A stretch of 64,000 nt of DNA from Luteimonas suaedae (GTDB taxonomy: Bacteria > Pseudomonadota > Gammaproteobacteria > Xanthomonadales > Xanthomonadaceae). The DNA is taken from positions 62,001-126,000 of the forward strand of contig NZ_VSSP01000010.1 in NCBI RefSeq assembly GCF_008312895.1. Direction: 5' to 3'. The notes below the pieces were generated by a model. That model was given only the letters and a program-made list of their open reading frames with translations, searched no databases and had not been told where the DNA came from. Below, one piece after another: positions 1 through 8,471 of this stretch. Position numbers and translations under genes: made by a program. Numbering within the stretch: position 1 is the first letter of the stretch; each line of letters starts with the position of its first letter.

Positions 1-137
1 TCCAGGGCGGCACGGACTGGCTGCGCGAGCACGGAACCGAAGTGGTCGACCTCAACGACGCCAGCTGCATCCGCATGCTCGGCGACTGGATCGCCACACA
101 CCCAGAGGTGTGGAACGAGGACATCGGCGAGGATTGA
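1..137 (+). CDS. Nucleoside/cytosine deaminase-like protein, C-terminal part
   Basis: Only the last 44 residues are in the window; the gene begins upstream of base 1 and the reading frame starts at base 3. The tail ends Trp-Asn-Glu-Asp-Ile-Gly-Glu-Asp, which closely resembles the WFEDIGE end of yeast cytosine deaminase (Fcy1) and related bacterial nucleoside deaminases. These are zinc enzymes that hydrolytically deaminate cytosine, guanine or related bases. The catalytic HAE and PCxxC motifs would lie outside the window, so the substrate cannot be judged. The stop codon is TGA at 135-137, and 154 bases of spacer separate it from the next gene. Confidence 0.6.
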   Translation, partial: QGGTDWLREHGTEVVDLNDASCIRMLGDWIATHPEVWNEDIGED

Positions 138-291
138 CGCCGTCGCGGGGCGAACCATTGTCGGCCGTACCCGGTCGGCGCATGCGTCCGGCGCACGGCA
201 GGCTTCTCTGGAAGGTCCGGCGGAGACTCGTCGGTCTGTGGCATGACTTCCGGTCGATGCCGGCAATGGTCCTCCGGCGGATGATCGGGCC

Positions 292-1017
292 ATGCATGCC
301 GCCGCTGCCTATCTCTCGCGTCATGACCGCGCCTCCACGCTGCCGACGCATCGCCATCGCGGCGGCTACGCGGCGCTGGTGCTCGACGGCAGCCATGTCG
401 AGACCAGCATTGACGGCGCTTGGCGCTGCGAGCCCGGTACGCTCGTGCTGCATCCGCCCTGGCATGCGCATGGCAACCGCTTCGGCGGCGCCAAGGTCCG
501 AGTGCTCAACCTCGAGCTGCCCGCCAACGGCCACGGATGCGACGTCCGTGTGTTGCGCGTGCATCACCTGAAGGAAGCACGCGAGACCCTGGCGCGCGCG
601 CCCGAGCGCATCGAAGAACTCGCTGCCGCCGCGACTGCGGTCGAGCGGTTCGCCCTGCCGGATTGGCAGTCCGCGTTCCTGCGCGAACTGCGGGACAGCG
701 ATGCGCCGGTCGGCGCGATCGCCGCCGAACTGGGCGTGTCGTTCGCGCACGCCAGCCGCGGCTTCAAGCGCACGCACGGCATGTCACCCCAGGCCGCGCG
801 CCGTGAGCTGTGCTGGCGTCGCGCACTGGCGCTGCTGGCCGGCAATGCCTCGTTGGCGGCGATCGCGGCGCAGGCGGGGTTCGCCGACCAGAGCCATCTG
901 ACGCGGCTGTGCCGCCTGCACACCGGCGCCACGCCGTCCGCGCTGCGCCGCGAGATCAAATCCGTTCAAGACGCCGGCTCTCCGGCGATGATGCAATCGC
1001 GTCCAGGGGCGGCCTGA
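292..1017 (+). CDS. AraC-family transcriptional regulator
   Basis: The 241-residue protein has the AraC layout. An N-terminal cupin-like sensor half holds a THRH metal/ligand-type motif near residue 20 and the HPPWHAHG segment near residue 54. The C-terminal half holds two helix-turn-helix units, the first around VGAIAAELGVSFAHASRGFK and the second around LAAIAAQAGFADQSHLTRLC. It probably acts as a cytoplasmic DNA-binding regulator responding to a small molecule; the ligand is unknown. The gene directly downstream starts 42 bases after the stop on the same strand and may be co-transcribed. An upstream ATG at 110 is in another frame and is not used. Confidence 0.85.
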   Translation: MHAAAAYLSRHDRASTLPTHRHRGGYAALVLDGSHVETSIDGAWRCEPGTLVLHPPWHAHGNRFGGAKVRVLNLELPANGHGCDVRVLRVHHLKEARETLARAPERIEELAAAATAVERFALPDWQSAFLRELRDSDAPVGAIAAELGVSFAHASRGFKRTHGMSPQAARRELCWRRALALLAGNASLAAIAAQAGFADQSHLTRLCRLHTGATPSALRREIKSVQDAGSPAMMQSRPGAA

Positions 1018-1059
1018 ACGATCCGCATGCGGCCGCCCGCCTTCGACGGAGCCGATGCG

Positions 1060-2145
1060 ATGAAGACGATCCTGTTCCTGGCCTGCCTTGCCTTGCTCGT
1101 CGCGCCAGGCACAACGGCACAGGCGCGACCGCTCCCGGAAAGCGCGCCCGCCGCCCGCGCCGCGGTCGCCGAGGCCGACAGCGCGGTGCTACAAGGCGAC
1201 GTGGCGCGGGCGCTGCGGGCGCTTTCCGCCGTGCCTGCCGATGCGTTCCGCGGTCCCGACCGGGACCAACGCGCCTGCATGCTCGGGCGTTTCGACCGGC
1301 GCGCGCCGCCGTACCTCGCCGCCGCGGTCGACGATCCCTTGGTCCGGGATGTGCTCGCGGCCTATCAGACGTACTGGTGGCGCGCCCTGACCGCGCCCGT
1401 CAAGCGCGCCGAACTCGAGCGGGCGCTGTCGCGGGAGCTGCGTGCCCTGCTCGCCTCCGCGGACGTGGAAACTGCCGGCGACGATCTCGACGCACTGGAA
1501 CAGCCGCTGTCGGCGGCGCTCGCGCAGCGCGGCTATCACGCCGTGCTGGGGCGGACGCCGCCGTTGCGCGAGCTGATGCTGTGGCGACGGCAGGACGAGC
1601 GTGCGTTCGAGGTCGATCTGCCGGAAGGCCAGCAGCGCGTGCGCGTCGACCTGCTGGACGATTTCGCAGCGCTCGGCTGGAGCGCGTACGGTCGCTGCGA
1701 CTACGGCTCCAACGGCGGCTGGGCGACCGCGGAGAAACTGTTCGCGGTGGTGCCGGTCTATCGCGAGGGACTCGACAGCGAGAAGTTCCGCGTCGTCTTT
1801 CTTGGCCACGAAGCCCAGCATTTCGCCGACCAGAACCGATTCCCCGACCTGCAGCCGTGGGAACTCGAATACCGCGCCAAGCTGGTGGAACTGTCCATGG
1901 CCGAGACCGTGAGCGAAAAGCGGTTGCGTGGTTTCATGACCGCCCAGAGCGACGACACCGATTCGCCGCACACCTATGCCAACAAGCGCGTGGTCGCGGA
2001 CCTGCGCACGAAGCTGGACGCAGATCCGGACGCCGTACCCCTGACGCGGCTGCAGTCGGCGGCCCACGAGTTGCTGCTCGAGGACAGCGCACGCCGCGAG
2101 GCCGCGGCGATGTCCAGGCCGGCGCCGGACGCGCCGCACCGGTGA
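1060..2145 (+). CDS. Secreted protein with an HExxH zinc-peptidase-like motif
   Basis: The protein has 361 residues from the chosen ATG at 1060. That ATG begins a clear signal peptide (MKTILFLACLALL then small residues up to about residue 21), whereas the in-frame ATG at 1027 would add a proline-rich leader. In the C-terminal third, around nucleotides 1803-1826, the sequence reads LGHEAQHFAD, an HExxH-type site, and a conserved-looking ELEYRAKLVEL helix follows about 18 residues later that could supply the third zinc ligand. I do not recognise the family. A periplasmic metallopeptidase or a degenerate relative is the best guess. It follows the AraC regulator on the same strand. Confidence 0.7.
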   Translation: MKTILFLACLALLVAPGTTAQARPLPESAPAARAAVAEADSAVLQGDVARALRALSAVPADAFRGPDRDQRACMLGRFDRRAPPYLAAAVDDPLVRDVLAAYQTYWWRALTAPVKRAELERALSRELRALLASADVETAGDDLDALEQPLSAALAQRGYHAVLGRTPPLRELMLWRRQDERAFEVDLPEGQQRVRVDLLDDFAALGWSAYGRCDYGSNGGWATAEKLFAVVPVYREGLDSEKFRVVFLGHEAQHFADQNRFPDLQPWELEYRAKLVELSMAETVSEKRLRGFMTAQSDDTDSPHTYANKRVVADLRTKLDADPDAVPLTRLQSAAHELLLEDSARREAAAMSRPAPDAPHR

Positions 2146-2189
2146 CCGCCGGCGCTACCATGAGCGCTCCCCCGCACAGGAGCTGACGC

Positions 2190-2636
2190 ATGTCCGAGCA
2201 CCGCGCCTCGATCCGCTGGACCCGCGGCGACACGCCGTTCGAATACCAGCGCTACCCGCGCGATCACATCTGGGAATTCGACGGCGGCCAGCGCATCGCC
2301 GCCTCCGCCGCGCCCGGCTACCTGGGCAGTGAACAGGCCGTGGACCCGGAGGAGGCGCTGGTCGCGGCGCTCTCCTCGTGCCACATGCTCACGCTGCTGG
2401 CGATCGCGGCCAAGAAGGGCTGGACCGTGGACCGCTATGAGGACGACGCCGCCGGCATCCTGGAGAAGAACGCCGACGGCCGGCTGGCCATCACCCGGGT
2501 GACGCTGCGCCCGACGATCGTCTTCGCCGACGGCGCCGCGCCGGACGCCGACGCCCTGGCGCGCCTGCACGCCCAGGCGCACGAGCACTGCTTCATTGCC
2601 AACTCGGTGAAGACCGAGGTCGAGGTCGTTTCGTAG
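2190..2636 (+). CDS. OsmC family peroxiredoxin-like protein
   Basis: The 148-residue protein matches the OsmC/Ohr family in size and layout. OsmC proteins are cytoplasmic homodimers that reduce organic hydroperoxides through a pair of cysteines. The two expected cysteines are visible: Cys64 in the SSCHML segment at the start of the long central helix, and Cys134 in HEHCFIANSV near the C-terminus. The DPEEALVAAL segment upstream of Cys64 is the usual OsmC signature. A good ribosome-binding site (AGGAG) sits 8 bases before the ATG. The gene stands alone, 44 bases downstream of the HExxH protein gene. Confidence 0.92.
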   Translation: MSEHRASIRWTRGDTPFEYQRYPRDHIWEFDGGQRIAASAAPGYLGSEQAVDPEEALVAALSSCHMLTLLAIAAKKGWTVDRYEDDAAGILEKNADGRLAITRVTLRPTIVFADGAAPDADALARLHAQAHEHCFIANSVKTEVEVVS

Positions 2637-2720
2637 GCTGCCCGCATCGATAACCGGCGGAGAGGCGGCACCCGCAGGACCGGCTTCGTTTCGAAATGCC
2701 GGCGCCGCCTTTGGGCGCCC

Positions 2721-3122
2721 TCACGTCCCGCTGCGCGGCTGCAACAGATCCCACATGTTGCCGTACAGGTCGAGGAACACGGCGACGGTGCCGTATGCTT
2801 CCTCCTTCGGCGCGCGCACGAACACGACACCCCTGGAGCGGTAGGCTGCGTAGTCGCGCCAGAAGTCGTCTGTGTACAGGAAGAGGAACACCCGGCCACC
2901 GGTCTGCGCGCCGATGCGGGATTCCTGCTCCGGGCTCGACGCTCGTGCCAGCAGCAGTCCGCTCCCGGTCGCGCCGGGCGGCGACACCACGACCCATCGC
3001 TTGGACTGCTCGGGAACGAAGGTGTCCTCGACCAGCCGAAACCCGAGCTTGCCGACGAAGAACGCCAGCGCTTCGTCATAGTCGCGGACGACGAGCGAAA
3101 CGAGACCGATGGATTGCTTCAC
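2721..3122 (-). CDS. VOC family (glyoxalase/dioxygenase superfamily) protein
   Basis: This 133-residue protein is a single VOC domain, the fold shared by glyoxalase I, fosfomycin-resistance proteins and extradiol dioxygenases. It opens with IGLVSLVVRDYDEALAFF, the usual first strand-helix, and closes with VAVFLDLYGNMWDLLQP, where metal ligands normally sit. The first strand lacks the usual His ligand (SLVV instead of HxxL), so metal binding is doubtful and the function cannot be assigned. The start codon is GTG at 3122. It converges on the OsmC gene; a short GGCGCC inverted repeat lies between them near 2703-2720. Confidence 0.85.
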   Translation of the reverse strand: MKQSIGLVSLVVRDYDEALAFFVGKLGFRLVEDTFVPEQSKRWVVVSPPGATGSGLLLARASSPEQESRIGAQTGGRVFLFLYTDDFWRDYAAYRSRGVVFVRAPKEEAYGTVAVFLDLYGNMWDLLQPRSGT

Positions 3123-3218
3123 TGAACGGCTCCCGATGGACTCCGAAAAATAGCACCCAGGCCAAGCCCGCGGGACGGCGGGTTGCGAAGCCTCGCTGGT
3201 CTGCCGTCATGGACCGCC

Positions 3219-3305
3219 CCTTGTGGGAGCCACGGAAGTCGTGGCAACCGGACGCAGCGTAGTCGCGGCTTCCCGGTGGCGGCATGCCGCCAGCACTCCC
3301 ACAGA
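3219..3305. repeat. TGTGGGAG-type inverted repeat pair
   Basis: A TGTGGGAGCCACGGAAGTCG head is answered about 60 bases later by CTCCCACA in inverted orientation, with further small palindromes (GTGGCGGCATGCCGCCA) between. Such GTGGGAGC doublets are typical intergenic REP-like repeats in Xanthomonadaceae. The 256-base spacer 3123-3378 holds nothing else that I can recognise. Confidence 0.6.
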
Positions 3306-3378
3306 AGAGGAGTGCGCCACCTGGTTGCCCGCTGTAGGACCGGTGATGGCACGAAGCAAAGATTGGCGCGGGGGCGCT

Positions 3379-3846
3379 TCAGCCCGGCGGCGGTTCCGGC
3401 TCGATGTCGAAGTGCATGACGTCCTCCCGCACCCCCAGCTTGGTATACAGCGCCACGGCAGGATCGTCCCCGTAATCGGCTTGGACGTAGATAACGTAGG
3501 CGCCAATTTCCGAAGCAATGCGCTTGAGTTCGTTGATCAACGCGGTCGCGATCCCACGGCGGCGATGCGTTTGCTTCACGGCCAGATCGTAGATGTAGAT
3601 TTCCTTGCGGGCCTGCTCGAACTTCGGCAGCACGTAGGCCGCGAGCCCTCCCACGGGCTCCAACCGGTCCAGAGCCGCGACGGCGACAAAGCCGGGATTC
3701 GCCAACAGTTGCGCGAGATAGCCCGTGTCCGGCTGGTGGCCAGAATAGGTCGGAACGTCGTCGAACGCCGCGCCGAACATGTGCAGCATCGCGTGCATCA
3801 ACGCGATGTCATCAGGCGTCAGCCGGCGCACTTCATATGGAGTCAT
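3379..3846 (-). CDS. AAC(3)-I-like aminoglycoside 3-N-acetyltransferase (GNAT fold)
   Basis: The 155-residue protein strongly resembles the AAC(3)-I family (AAC(3)-Ia and relatives), which acetylates the 3-amino group of gentamicin-type aminoglycosides with acetyl-CoA. Segments essentially shared with that family include [30 protein letters not shown] (the acetyl-CoA-binding loop), [20 protein letters not shown] and VMHFDI. The ATG at 3846 is chosen because an AGAGG site precedes it; a longer in-frame extension to 3939 looks non-coding. The gene lies 150 bases downstream of the MazF-like gene on the same strand. No integron attC core site is visible beside it, so it looks chromosomal. Whether it confers resistance cannot be told from sequence. 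Confidence 0.9.
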   Translation of the reverse strand: MTPYEVRRLTPDDIALMHAMLHMFGAAFDDVPTYSGHQPDTGYLAQLLANPGFVAVAALDRLEPVGGLAAYVLPKFEQARKEIYIYDLAVKQTHRRRGIATALINELKRIASEIGAYVIYVQADYGDDPAVALYTKLGVREDVMHFDIEPEPPPG

Positions 3847-3996
3847 GCGGACAACCTCTTTCGCTCGAGCCCTGCACTGGTCCGATCCCGGATGGGCCCT
3901 TGGTGCGCCACGGGCATCACAAGACCGCCGTTCGCACAATCGGATCAGCGCGTTCTGGCTGCGCGGGTTCGGTTCTGCGGGCCACCGCGCCGCCGT

Positions 3997-4413
3997 CTAG
4001 CGGCCGCGGAAGTAAGATGCCTGAAGGAAGCGCAGCGCTGCAACGACCTGATCGACACGCTGGCTGGACAGCGCTCCGATGCGCTCGCCCAGGCGGTTCT
4101 TGTAGAGCGACGAGACCTGGGAGGCCATCACGATGCTTTGCTTGCCCAGGCCGCCTTCGCCGGACTCCAGAAGGATGCTGCCGGGCTCGGATACGCGATT
4201 GAGATTGGTGGTCAGCGCGCAGACCACGACGGAGGCGATCCTGGAGTGGTTGAAGACGTCATCCTGCACGACGACGTGAGGATGCGGCGAACCCGGCACG
4301 GCGCCTTTCGACTCGTCGGGCGCAACCCAGAAGATGTCGCCCCGGTTGATCGGGAATCCGTGCCGTATCGCCTGCTCTTTCGCTTCTCTGTCCATATACG
4401 AATCCGACTGCAT
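3997..4413 (-). CDS. PemK/MazF-family toxin-like endoribonuclease, no visible antitoxin
   Basis: The 138-residue protein has the PemK/MazF core: a first strand INRGDIFWV followed by SPHPHVVVQDD, a VVVCALTTNL strand, then KQSIVMASQVSSLYKNRL and a C-terminal helix ending in ALRFLQASY. MazF-like proteins cleave mRNA and are normally neutralised by a small antitoxin encoded just upstream. Here the upstream neighbour is hslU, which ends 43 bases away, and no antitoxin frame fits on either side. The start is uncertain: ATG at 4413 is used, ATG at 4395 is also possible. It may be co-transcribed with hslVU. It could be an orphan toxin or a repurposed RNA-binding relative. Confidence 0.85.
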   Translation of the reverse strand: MQSDSYMDREAKEQAIRHGFPINRGDIFWVAPDESKGAVPGSPHPHVVVQDDVFNHSRIASVVVCALTTNLNRVSEPGSILLESGEGGLGKQSIVMASQVSSLYKNRLGERIGALSSQRVDQVVAALRFLQASYFRGR

Positions 4414-4456
4414 CAATGGCCCGATGTTTGCGTCAAGCCAATCGGCGCGCGGGTGG

Positions 4457-5839
4457 TCAGAGAATGTAACGGCTCAGGTCCGGATCCTCCACCAGCCCGC
4501 CCAGTTGCGCGTCGACGTAGGCACGGTCGATGGCCACGCTGCCGCTCCTGTCGGGGGCCTCGAAGCTGAGGGTGTCGAGCAGGCGCTCGAGCACGGTGTG
4601 CAGGCGGCGGGCGCCGATGTTTTCCTGGCGCTCGTTGACCTGGGCGGCGATCTCGGCGAGGCGGTCGACCGCCTCGGCCTCGAAGCGCAGCTCCACGCCC
4701 TCGGTCTTCATCAGCTCGACGTACTGGGTGGTGAGCGCGGCGCGCGGCTCGGTGAGGATGCGGACGAAATCCTCCTTGGTCAGCGCCGCCAGTTCCACGC
4801 GGATCGGGAAACGGCCCTGCAGTTCCGGGATCAGGTCGCTGGGCTTGGCGACGTGGAAGGCGCCGGAGGCGATGAACAGGATGTGGTCGGTCTTGACCGA
4901 TCCGTACTTGGTGCTGACGGTGGAGCCTTCCACCAGCGGCAGCAGGTCGCGCTGCACGCCTTCGCGGCTGACGTCACCGCCGCCGATGTTCTCTCCGCGC
5001 TTGGCGACCTTGTCGATCTCGTCGATGAAGACGATGCCGTGCTGTTCGCAGGCCTCGATGGCGGCGTCGCGCACCTCGTCCTCGTTGATCAGCTTGCCGG
5101 CCTCCTCCTCGATCAGCTGCGGGCGCGCAGCCTTGATGGTGAGCTTGCGGCTCTGGGTCTTGCCGCCGGACAGGCTGGAGAACATCTGCCGCAGCTGCTG
5201 GCCCATTTCCTCCATGCCGGGCGGGGCCATGATGTCGACGCCCACCTTCATGCTGAGCTCGAGCTCGATCTCGCGATCGTCCAGTTCGCCGGCGCGCAGC
5301 TGGCGACGCAGCTTCTGTCGGGTGTCGGACTCCTGCTGCGCGGGCTCGGCGCCGATGTCGACGGTGGCGCTCTGCTGCGCGCCGAAGCCGAAGGCGGGCG
5401 CCGGCGATTCGCGCCGCGGCAGCAGCGCATCAAGGATACGGTCCTCGGCGCGCTCCTCGGCGCGGGTGCGCACGCGCTGCTTGGCCTGCTCGCGATACAG
5501 CTTGACCGCCGTGTCGGCCAGGTCGCGGACGATCTGCTCGACGTCCTTGCCGACGTAGCCAACCTCGGTGAAGCGGGTGGCCTCGACCTTGACGAACGGC
5601 GCGTTGGCCAGGGTGGCCAGGCGGCGGGCGATCTCGGTCTTGCCGACGCCGGTGGGGCCGATCATCAGGATGTTCTTCGGCATCACCTCGTTGCGCAGAT
5701 CGTCGTCGAGCTGCATGCGGCGCCAGCGATTGCGCAGCGCGATCGCCACCGCACGCTTGGCCTGCTGCTGGCCGACGATGTGGTGGTCGAGCTCCTGCAC
5801 GATCTCGCGCGGGGTCATGGTGGAATTCGCTTCGCTCAT
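4457..5839 (-). CDS. hslU: ATP-dependent protease HslVU, ATPase subunit HslU (ClpY)
   Basis: The 460-residue AAA+ unfoldase feeds substrates to the HslV peptidase in the cytoplasm. It opens with [11 protein letters not shown], as in known HslU proteins, and has the Walker A motif GPTGVGKT at residues 61-68. The HslU-specific intermediate domain follows, then Walker B ([10 protein letters not shown]), the sensor region GRFPIRVEL, and a C-terminus ending LSRYIL, the tail that docks into HslV. The ATG at 5839 is chosen over an in-frame ATG at 5878, which would translate a simple repeat. No Shine-Dalgarno sequence precedes it; instead the start abuts GATTCCC repeats that can pair with a second block next to the hslV stop. 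Confidence 0.97.
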   Translation of the reverse strand: MSEANSTMTPREIVQELDHHIVGQQQAKRAVAIALRNRWRRMQLDDDLRNEVMPKNILMIGPTGVGKTEIARRLATLANAPFVKVEATRFTEVGYVGKDVEQIVRDLADTAVKLYREQAKQRVRTRAEERAEDRILDALLPRRESPAPAFGFGAQQSATVDIGAEPAQQESDTRQKLRRQLRAGELDDREIELELSMKVGVDIMAPPGMEEMGQQLRQMFSSLSGGKTQSRKLTIKAARPQLIEEEAGKLINEDEVRDAAIEACEQHGIVFIDEIDKVAKRGENIGGGDVSREGVQRDLLPLVEGSTVSTKYGSVKTDHILFIASGAFHVAKPSDLIPELQGRFPIRVELAALTKEDFVRILTEPRAALTTQYVELMKTEGVELRFEAEAVDRLAEIAAQVNERQENIGARRLHTVLERLLDTLSFEAPDRSGSVAIDRAYVDAQLGGLVEDPDLSRYIL

Positions 5840-5937
5840 GGGAATCGGGAATCGGGAATGGGGATTGGGTAAAGGCACGAGGCTGCCGCGGGCGGGAAGG
5901 AGGGCTCTTTCGATTCCCTATTCCCTATTCCCGATTC
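5840..5937 (-). promoter_or_regulatory. Inverted heptamer arrays forming a potential hslV-hslU intercistronic hairpin
   Basis: Two blocks of the heptamer GATTCCC/GGGAATC bracket the spacer between hslV and hslU in opposite orientation. One, at 5840-5869, touches the hslU ATG; the other, at 5912-5937, runs into the hslV stop. Aligned as inverted arms they match at about 23 of 27 positions with a loop of about 42 bases. In the mRNA this would fold into a long stem covering the hslU start region, which has no ribosome-binding site. Similar heptamer arrays lie at 24879-24900 and 28570-28597, so this is also a dispersed repeat family. Confidence 0.55.
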
Positions 5938-6487
5938 ACAGCTCTTCGACCACCACATTGCGGTTGGTATAGATGCACACGTCGCCGGCGATCTTCAGCG
6001 CCTCGACGGCGATGGCCTTGGCATCGAGTTCGGTGTGGGCATGCAACGCGCGCGCGGCGGACAGCGCATAAGGGCCGCCGGAACCGATCGCGACCAGGCC
6101 GTCCTCGGGCTCGATCAGGTCGCCGGTGCCGCTGATGATCAGCGAGGTCTCCTTGTCGGCGACGACGAGCAGCGCCTCGAGCTTGCCGAAGCGGCGCTCG
6201 GTGCGCCAGTCCTTGGCGAACTCCACCGCCGCGCGCAGCAGCTGGCCGTGTTTCTCCAGCTTGGATTCGAACAGTTCGAACAGGGTGAAGGCGTCGGCGG
6301 CGGCGCCGGCAAAGCCGGCCAGCACCTGGCCGTCCTTGCCCAGGCGGCGCACCTTGCGCGCGTTGGCCTTCATCACGGTATTGCCGAGCGTCACCTGGCC
6401 GTCACCTGCGATGGCGACACGGTCGCCGCGGCGCACCGAGACGATGGTGGTGGCGTGGAACACGTCGGGGTTGCGGCTGGGATCCAT
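5936..6487 (-). CDS. hslV: ATP-dependent protease HslVU, peptidase subunit HslV (ClpQ)
   Basis: HslV is a proteasome-like threonine peptidase that forms a double hexamer capped by HslU. The 183-residue product carries a short N-terminal extension ([12 protein letters not shown]) before [10 protein letters not shown]. The first Thr of TTIVSV should become the catalytic N-terminus after autoprocessing; in E. coli only the initiator Met precedes it, whereas Xanthomonadaceae proteins carry this longer propeptide. Typical HslV segments follow: [30 protein letters not shown] and [16 protein letters not shown]. The ATG at 6487 has a GGAG site 7 bases upstream. It lies between xerC and hslU on the same strand. 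Confidence 0.97.
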   Translation of the reverse strand: MDPSRNPDVFHATTIVSVRRGDRVAIAGDGQVTLGNTVMKANARKVRRLGKDGQVLAGFAGAAADAFTLFELFESKLEKHGQLLRAAVEFAKDWRTERRFGKLEALLVVADKETSLIISGTGDLIEPEDGLVAIGSGGPYALSAARALHAHTELDAKAIAVEALKIAGDVCIYTNRNVVVEEL

Positions 6488-6601
6488 GCGGTCTCCGGGG
6501 TCGAATCCCTTGTGTGGGGATGGAGACGGGCGGAGGCAAGGGGCTGCGGGAGCGGGATATGCCTGGGATCGTGTTTCGGGCGCGGCTTTGCGTTCGGGGG
6601 T

Positions 6602-6628
6602 ATCGCGCGCATGGCGCGCTTCTATGAA
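6602..6628. repeat. Single degenerate GCATCGCGCGCATGGCGCGCTC-type repeat
   Basis: The sequence TATCGCGCGCATGGCGCGCT followed by TCTATGA between xerC and hslV closely matches the right arm of the inverted element at 42691-42835. No partner arm is visible nearby, so this looks like a decayed singlet. Confidence 0.5.
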
Positions 6629-6642
6629 AAACCGCGGGGGCC

Positions 6643-7590
6643 TTAGTCGGAATCGCCGGGTTCCTTGGTCCGACGGCGGCGTGCACGCGGATGGGCGTCG
6701 TCGTAGATCTTGGCCAGATGCTGGAAGTCCAGGTGCGTGTAGATCTGGGTGGTGGCGATGTCGGCGTGGCCGAGCAGTTCCTGCACGCCGCGCAGGTCGC
6801 CGGAGGATTCGAGCACGTGGCTGGCGAATGAGTGCCGCAACAGGTGCGGATGCACGCGCTTGAACAGGCCCTGGCGCTGCGCCAGCAGGCGCAGGCGCAA
6901 CTGCACCGCGCGCGGCGTGATCGGCTTGCCGCCGCGGCCGGGGAACACCGGCGCATCGGCGGCGGCGCCGGTCTCCGCGCGCCATTCGGCCAGGGCGCGA
7001 CGCGCGTGCGAGCCGACCGGCACGCTGCGCTGCTTGCTGCCCTTGCCGAGCACGGTCACCAGGCCGTCGTCGAGCTGCAGGTCGCGCCAGCGCAGCGTGC
7101 ACAGTTCCGACAGGCGCAGGCCGGAGGAATAGAACAGCTCCAGGATGGCGCGGTCGCGCAGGCCCAGCGGCACGTCGGTGGGCACTTCCACCAGGGCCTT
7201 GGCTTCGTCGGGATCAAGCACCTGCGGCAGCTTGCGCGCACCCTTCGGCGCGCGGATGCCGGCGCTGGGATCCGCCTGGATGCGGCCGTGGCGCAGCAGC
7301 CAGCGATAGAAGCTGCGGCAGGCCGAAAGGCGCCGCTGCAGGCTCTTCGACGACAGGCCGCGGCGGTATTCGGCGGCGACGAAGTCGCGCAGGCGGGCGT
7401 TGTCGAGTTGCACGATGTCGCCGGTCCCGTGCTGGTCGACCCATTCGGCCAGCGCACGCAGGTCGCGGCGGTAGGCGTCGAGGGTGTGGGGGGACATGCG
7501 CTTTTCGACTTCGAGGTGGCGGAGGTAGTCGGCCACCGCTGCGGCTGGCGCGGTTTCGGGTCGGCGGTCGCGGATGTCGGCGGGGGTCAT
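6643..7590 (-). CDS. xerC: Tyrosine recombinase XerC
   Basis: XerC acts with XerD at the dif site to resolve chromosome dimers at cell division. The 315-residue protein has the SAM-like N-terminal domain (roughly residues 15-105) and the catalytic domain with all active-site residues visible: Arg159 in SSGLRLSEL, Lys183 in GKGSKQR, His249 and Arg252 in [10 protein letters not shown], His275 in LLGHADI, and nucleophile Tyr284 in TQIYTHLDF. Its position downstream of dapF and the DUF484 gene matches the E. coli dapF-yigA-xerC order, which supports XerC rather than XerD or a phage integrase. The basic tail RARRRRTKE is slightly longer than usual. Confidence 0.96.
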   Translation of the reverse strand: MTPADIRDRRPETAPAAAVADYLRHLEVEKRMSPHTLDAYRRDLRALAEWVDQHGTGDIVQLDNARLRDFVAAEYRRGLSSKSLQRRLSACRSFYRWLLRHGRIQADPSAGIRAPKGARKLPQVLDPDEAKALVEVPTDVPLGLRDRAILELFYSSGLRLSELCTLRWRDLQLDDGLVTVLGKGSKQRSVPVGSHARRALAEWRAETGAAADAPVFPGRGGKPITPRAVQLRLRLLAQRQGLFKRVHPHLLRHSFASHVLESSGDLRGVQELLGHADIATTQIYTHLDFQHLAKIYDDAHPRARRRRTKEPGDSD

Positions 7591-7639
7591 CGGGTTTTAC
7601 CGCGCTTCGATGGCGGCCGGGCGGCGGGGTCGCGGGCCT

Positions 7640-7668
7640 GGGTCCCGGCCTGCGCCGGGATGACGGGG
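7640..7668. repeat. TCCCGGC...GCCGGGATGAC palindrome
   Basis: The spacer between xerC and the DUF484 gene carries a GTCCCGGCCTGCGCCGGGAT palindrome followed by GACG. This belongs to the same repeat family seen at 24748-24835 and 28457-28545. The spacer (7591-7796) shows no convincing open frame. Confidence 0.6.
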
Positions 7669-7796
7669 CTGGGGGCCGTGACGGGTGCGTGGTTGCTGGT
7701 GCCGGCGGGAGTCATGGGTTCCGGGTGGCTTCGTGGGGCCGGGCGGGCCGCAGGCCGGATTTCGGCGTTCGCCGGGGTGGCGATTCGTTCGGCCGG

Positions 7797-8471
7797 TCAG
7801 GCGTCGAAGCGCTTGAGGGCGACGGCGAACGCCTCGCCCATCATGCGCAGGAACAGCGTGCCCATGCCGGGATAGAAGCGGTTCGGCTCGCGGCTGCCGA
7901 CGGCCACCAGGCCGATGCCCTCCAGCGGCAGCAGCGCGCTCGACTGCACCTCGTCGACGCGGGCGCCGTACAGCACCGCCTGCTTGTCCGGATGCAAGCG
8001 GCCGCACAGCGGCTCGTCGCTCTTCAGGCAATCGGCGAACGGTTGCAGCAGGCGGTCGTCGCGGGCGATGACCTGCAGCCACTCGGCATCGTCCAGGCCC
8101 GGCACCGGCGCGAACAGCACGATCCGCACCAGATCGCCGTTGAAGTCCTCGGCCAGCGACGCCGCCATCGCGCGCACGGTGCCGGCGGCGTCGACCTGCC
8201 GCATCAGCGCCAGGGTGAGCTGGTGCGTGCGCACCGCGAGGCGCTCGTTCTCCTGCGACACGGCGTACAGGTCCTGCAGCCGCCGCGAAAGCTCGCGGTT
8301 CTTGTCGCGCAGCACTTCCAGCTGGTAGCTGGCCAGCGACGCGGCCGGGCCGTCCTCACGCGGCACCACCAGGCTCAGCGCCAGATCCGGAAACTGCTGC
8401 AGGAACTTCGGATGGCGCCGCAGCCAGGCGGCAATCTCGTGCACGCCGATCTTCTCGATGGTCTCGCTCAT
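7797..8471 (-). CDS. DUF484 family protein (YigA-like)
   Basis: This 224-residue protein belongs to DUF484, a family of GAF-like cytoplasmic proteins that in many gammaproteobacteria lies between dapF and xerC (E. coli yigA). It starts with a helical segment [23 protein letters not shown], then a coiled-coil-like stretch ([19 protein letters not shown]), then a GAF-like domain with [27 protein letters not shown]. The molecular role is not known. The start overlaps the dapF stop by 4 bases (ATGA), so the two are translationally coupled. Confidence 0.9.
   Translation of the reverse strand: MSETIEKIGVHEIAAWLRRHPKFLQQFPDLALSLVVPREDGPAASLASYQLEVLRDKNRELSRRLQDLYAVSQENERLAVRTHQLTLALMRQVDAAGTVRAMAASLAEDFNGDLVRIVLFAPVPGLDDAEWLQVIARDDRLLQPFADCLKSDEPLCGRLHPDKQAVLYGARVDEVQSSALLPLEGIGLVAVGSREPNRFYPGMGTLFLRMMGEAFAVALKRFDA

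Noticed and set aside
3300..3378. An integron attC site beside the AAC(3)-I-like gene
   Set aside because: No GTTRRRY or RYYYAAC core pair with suitable spacing is present downstream of the gene.
3997..4413. A full toxin-antitoxin module
   Set aside because: No antitoxin-sized frame with RHH, AbrB or Phd features fits upstream or downstream of the MazF-like gene, so only the toxin-like gene is reported.
6488..6642. A heat-shock sigma-32 promoter upstream of hslV
   Set aside because: CTTGCC and CTCCATCC segments exist, but the spacing between them is too short for the consensus, so it is not annotated.
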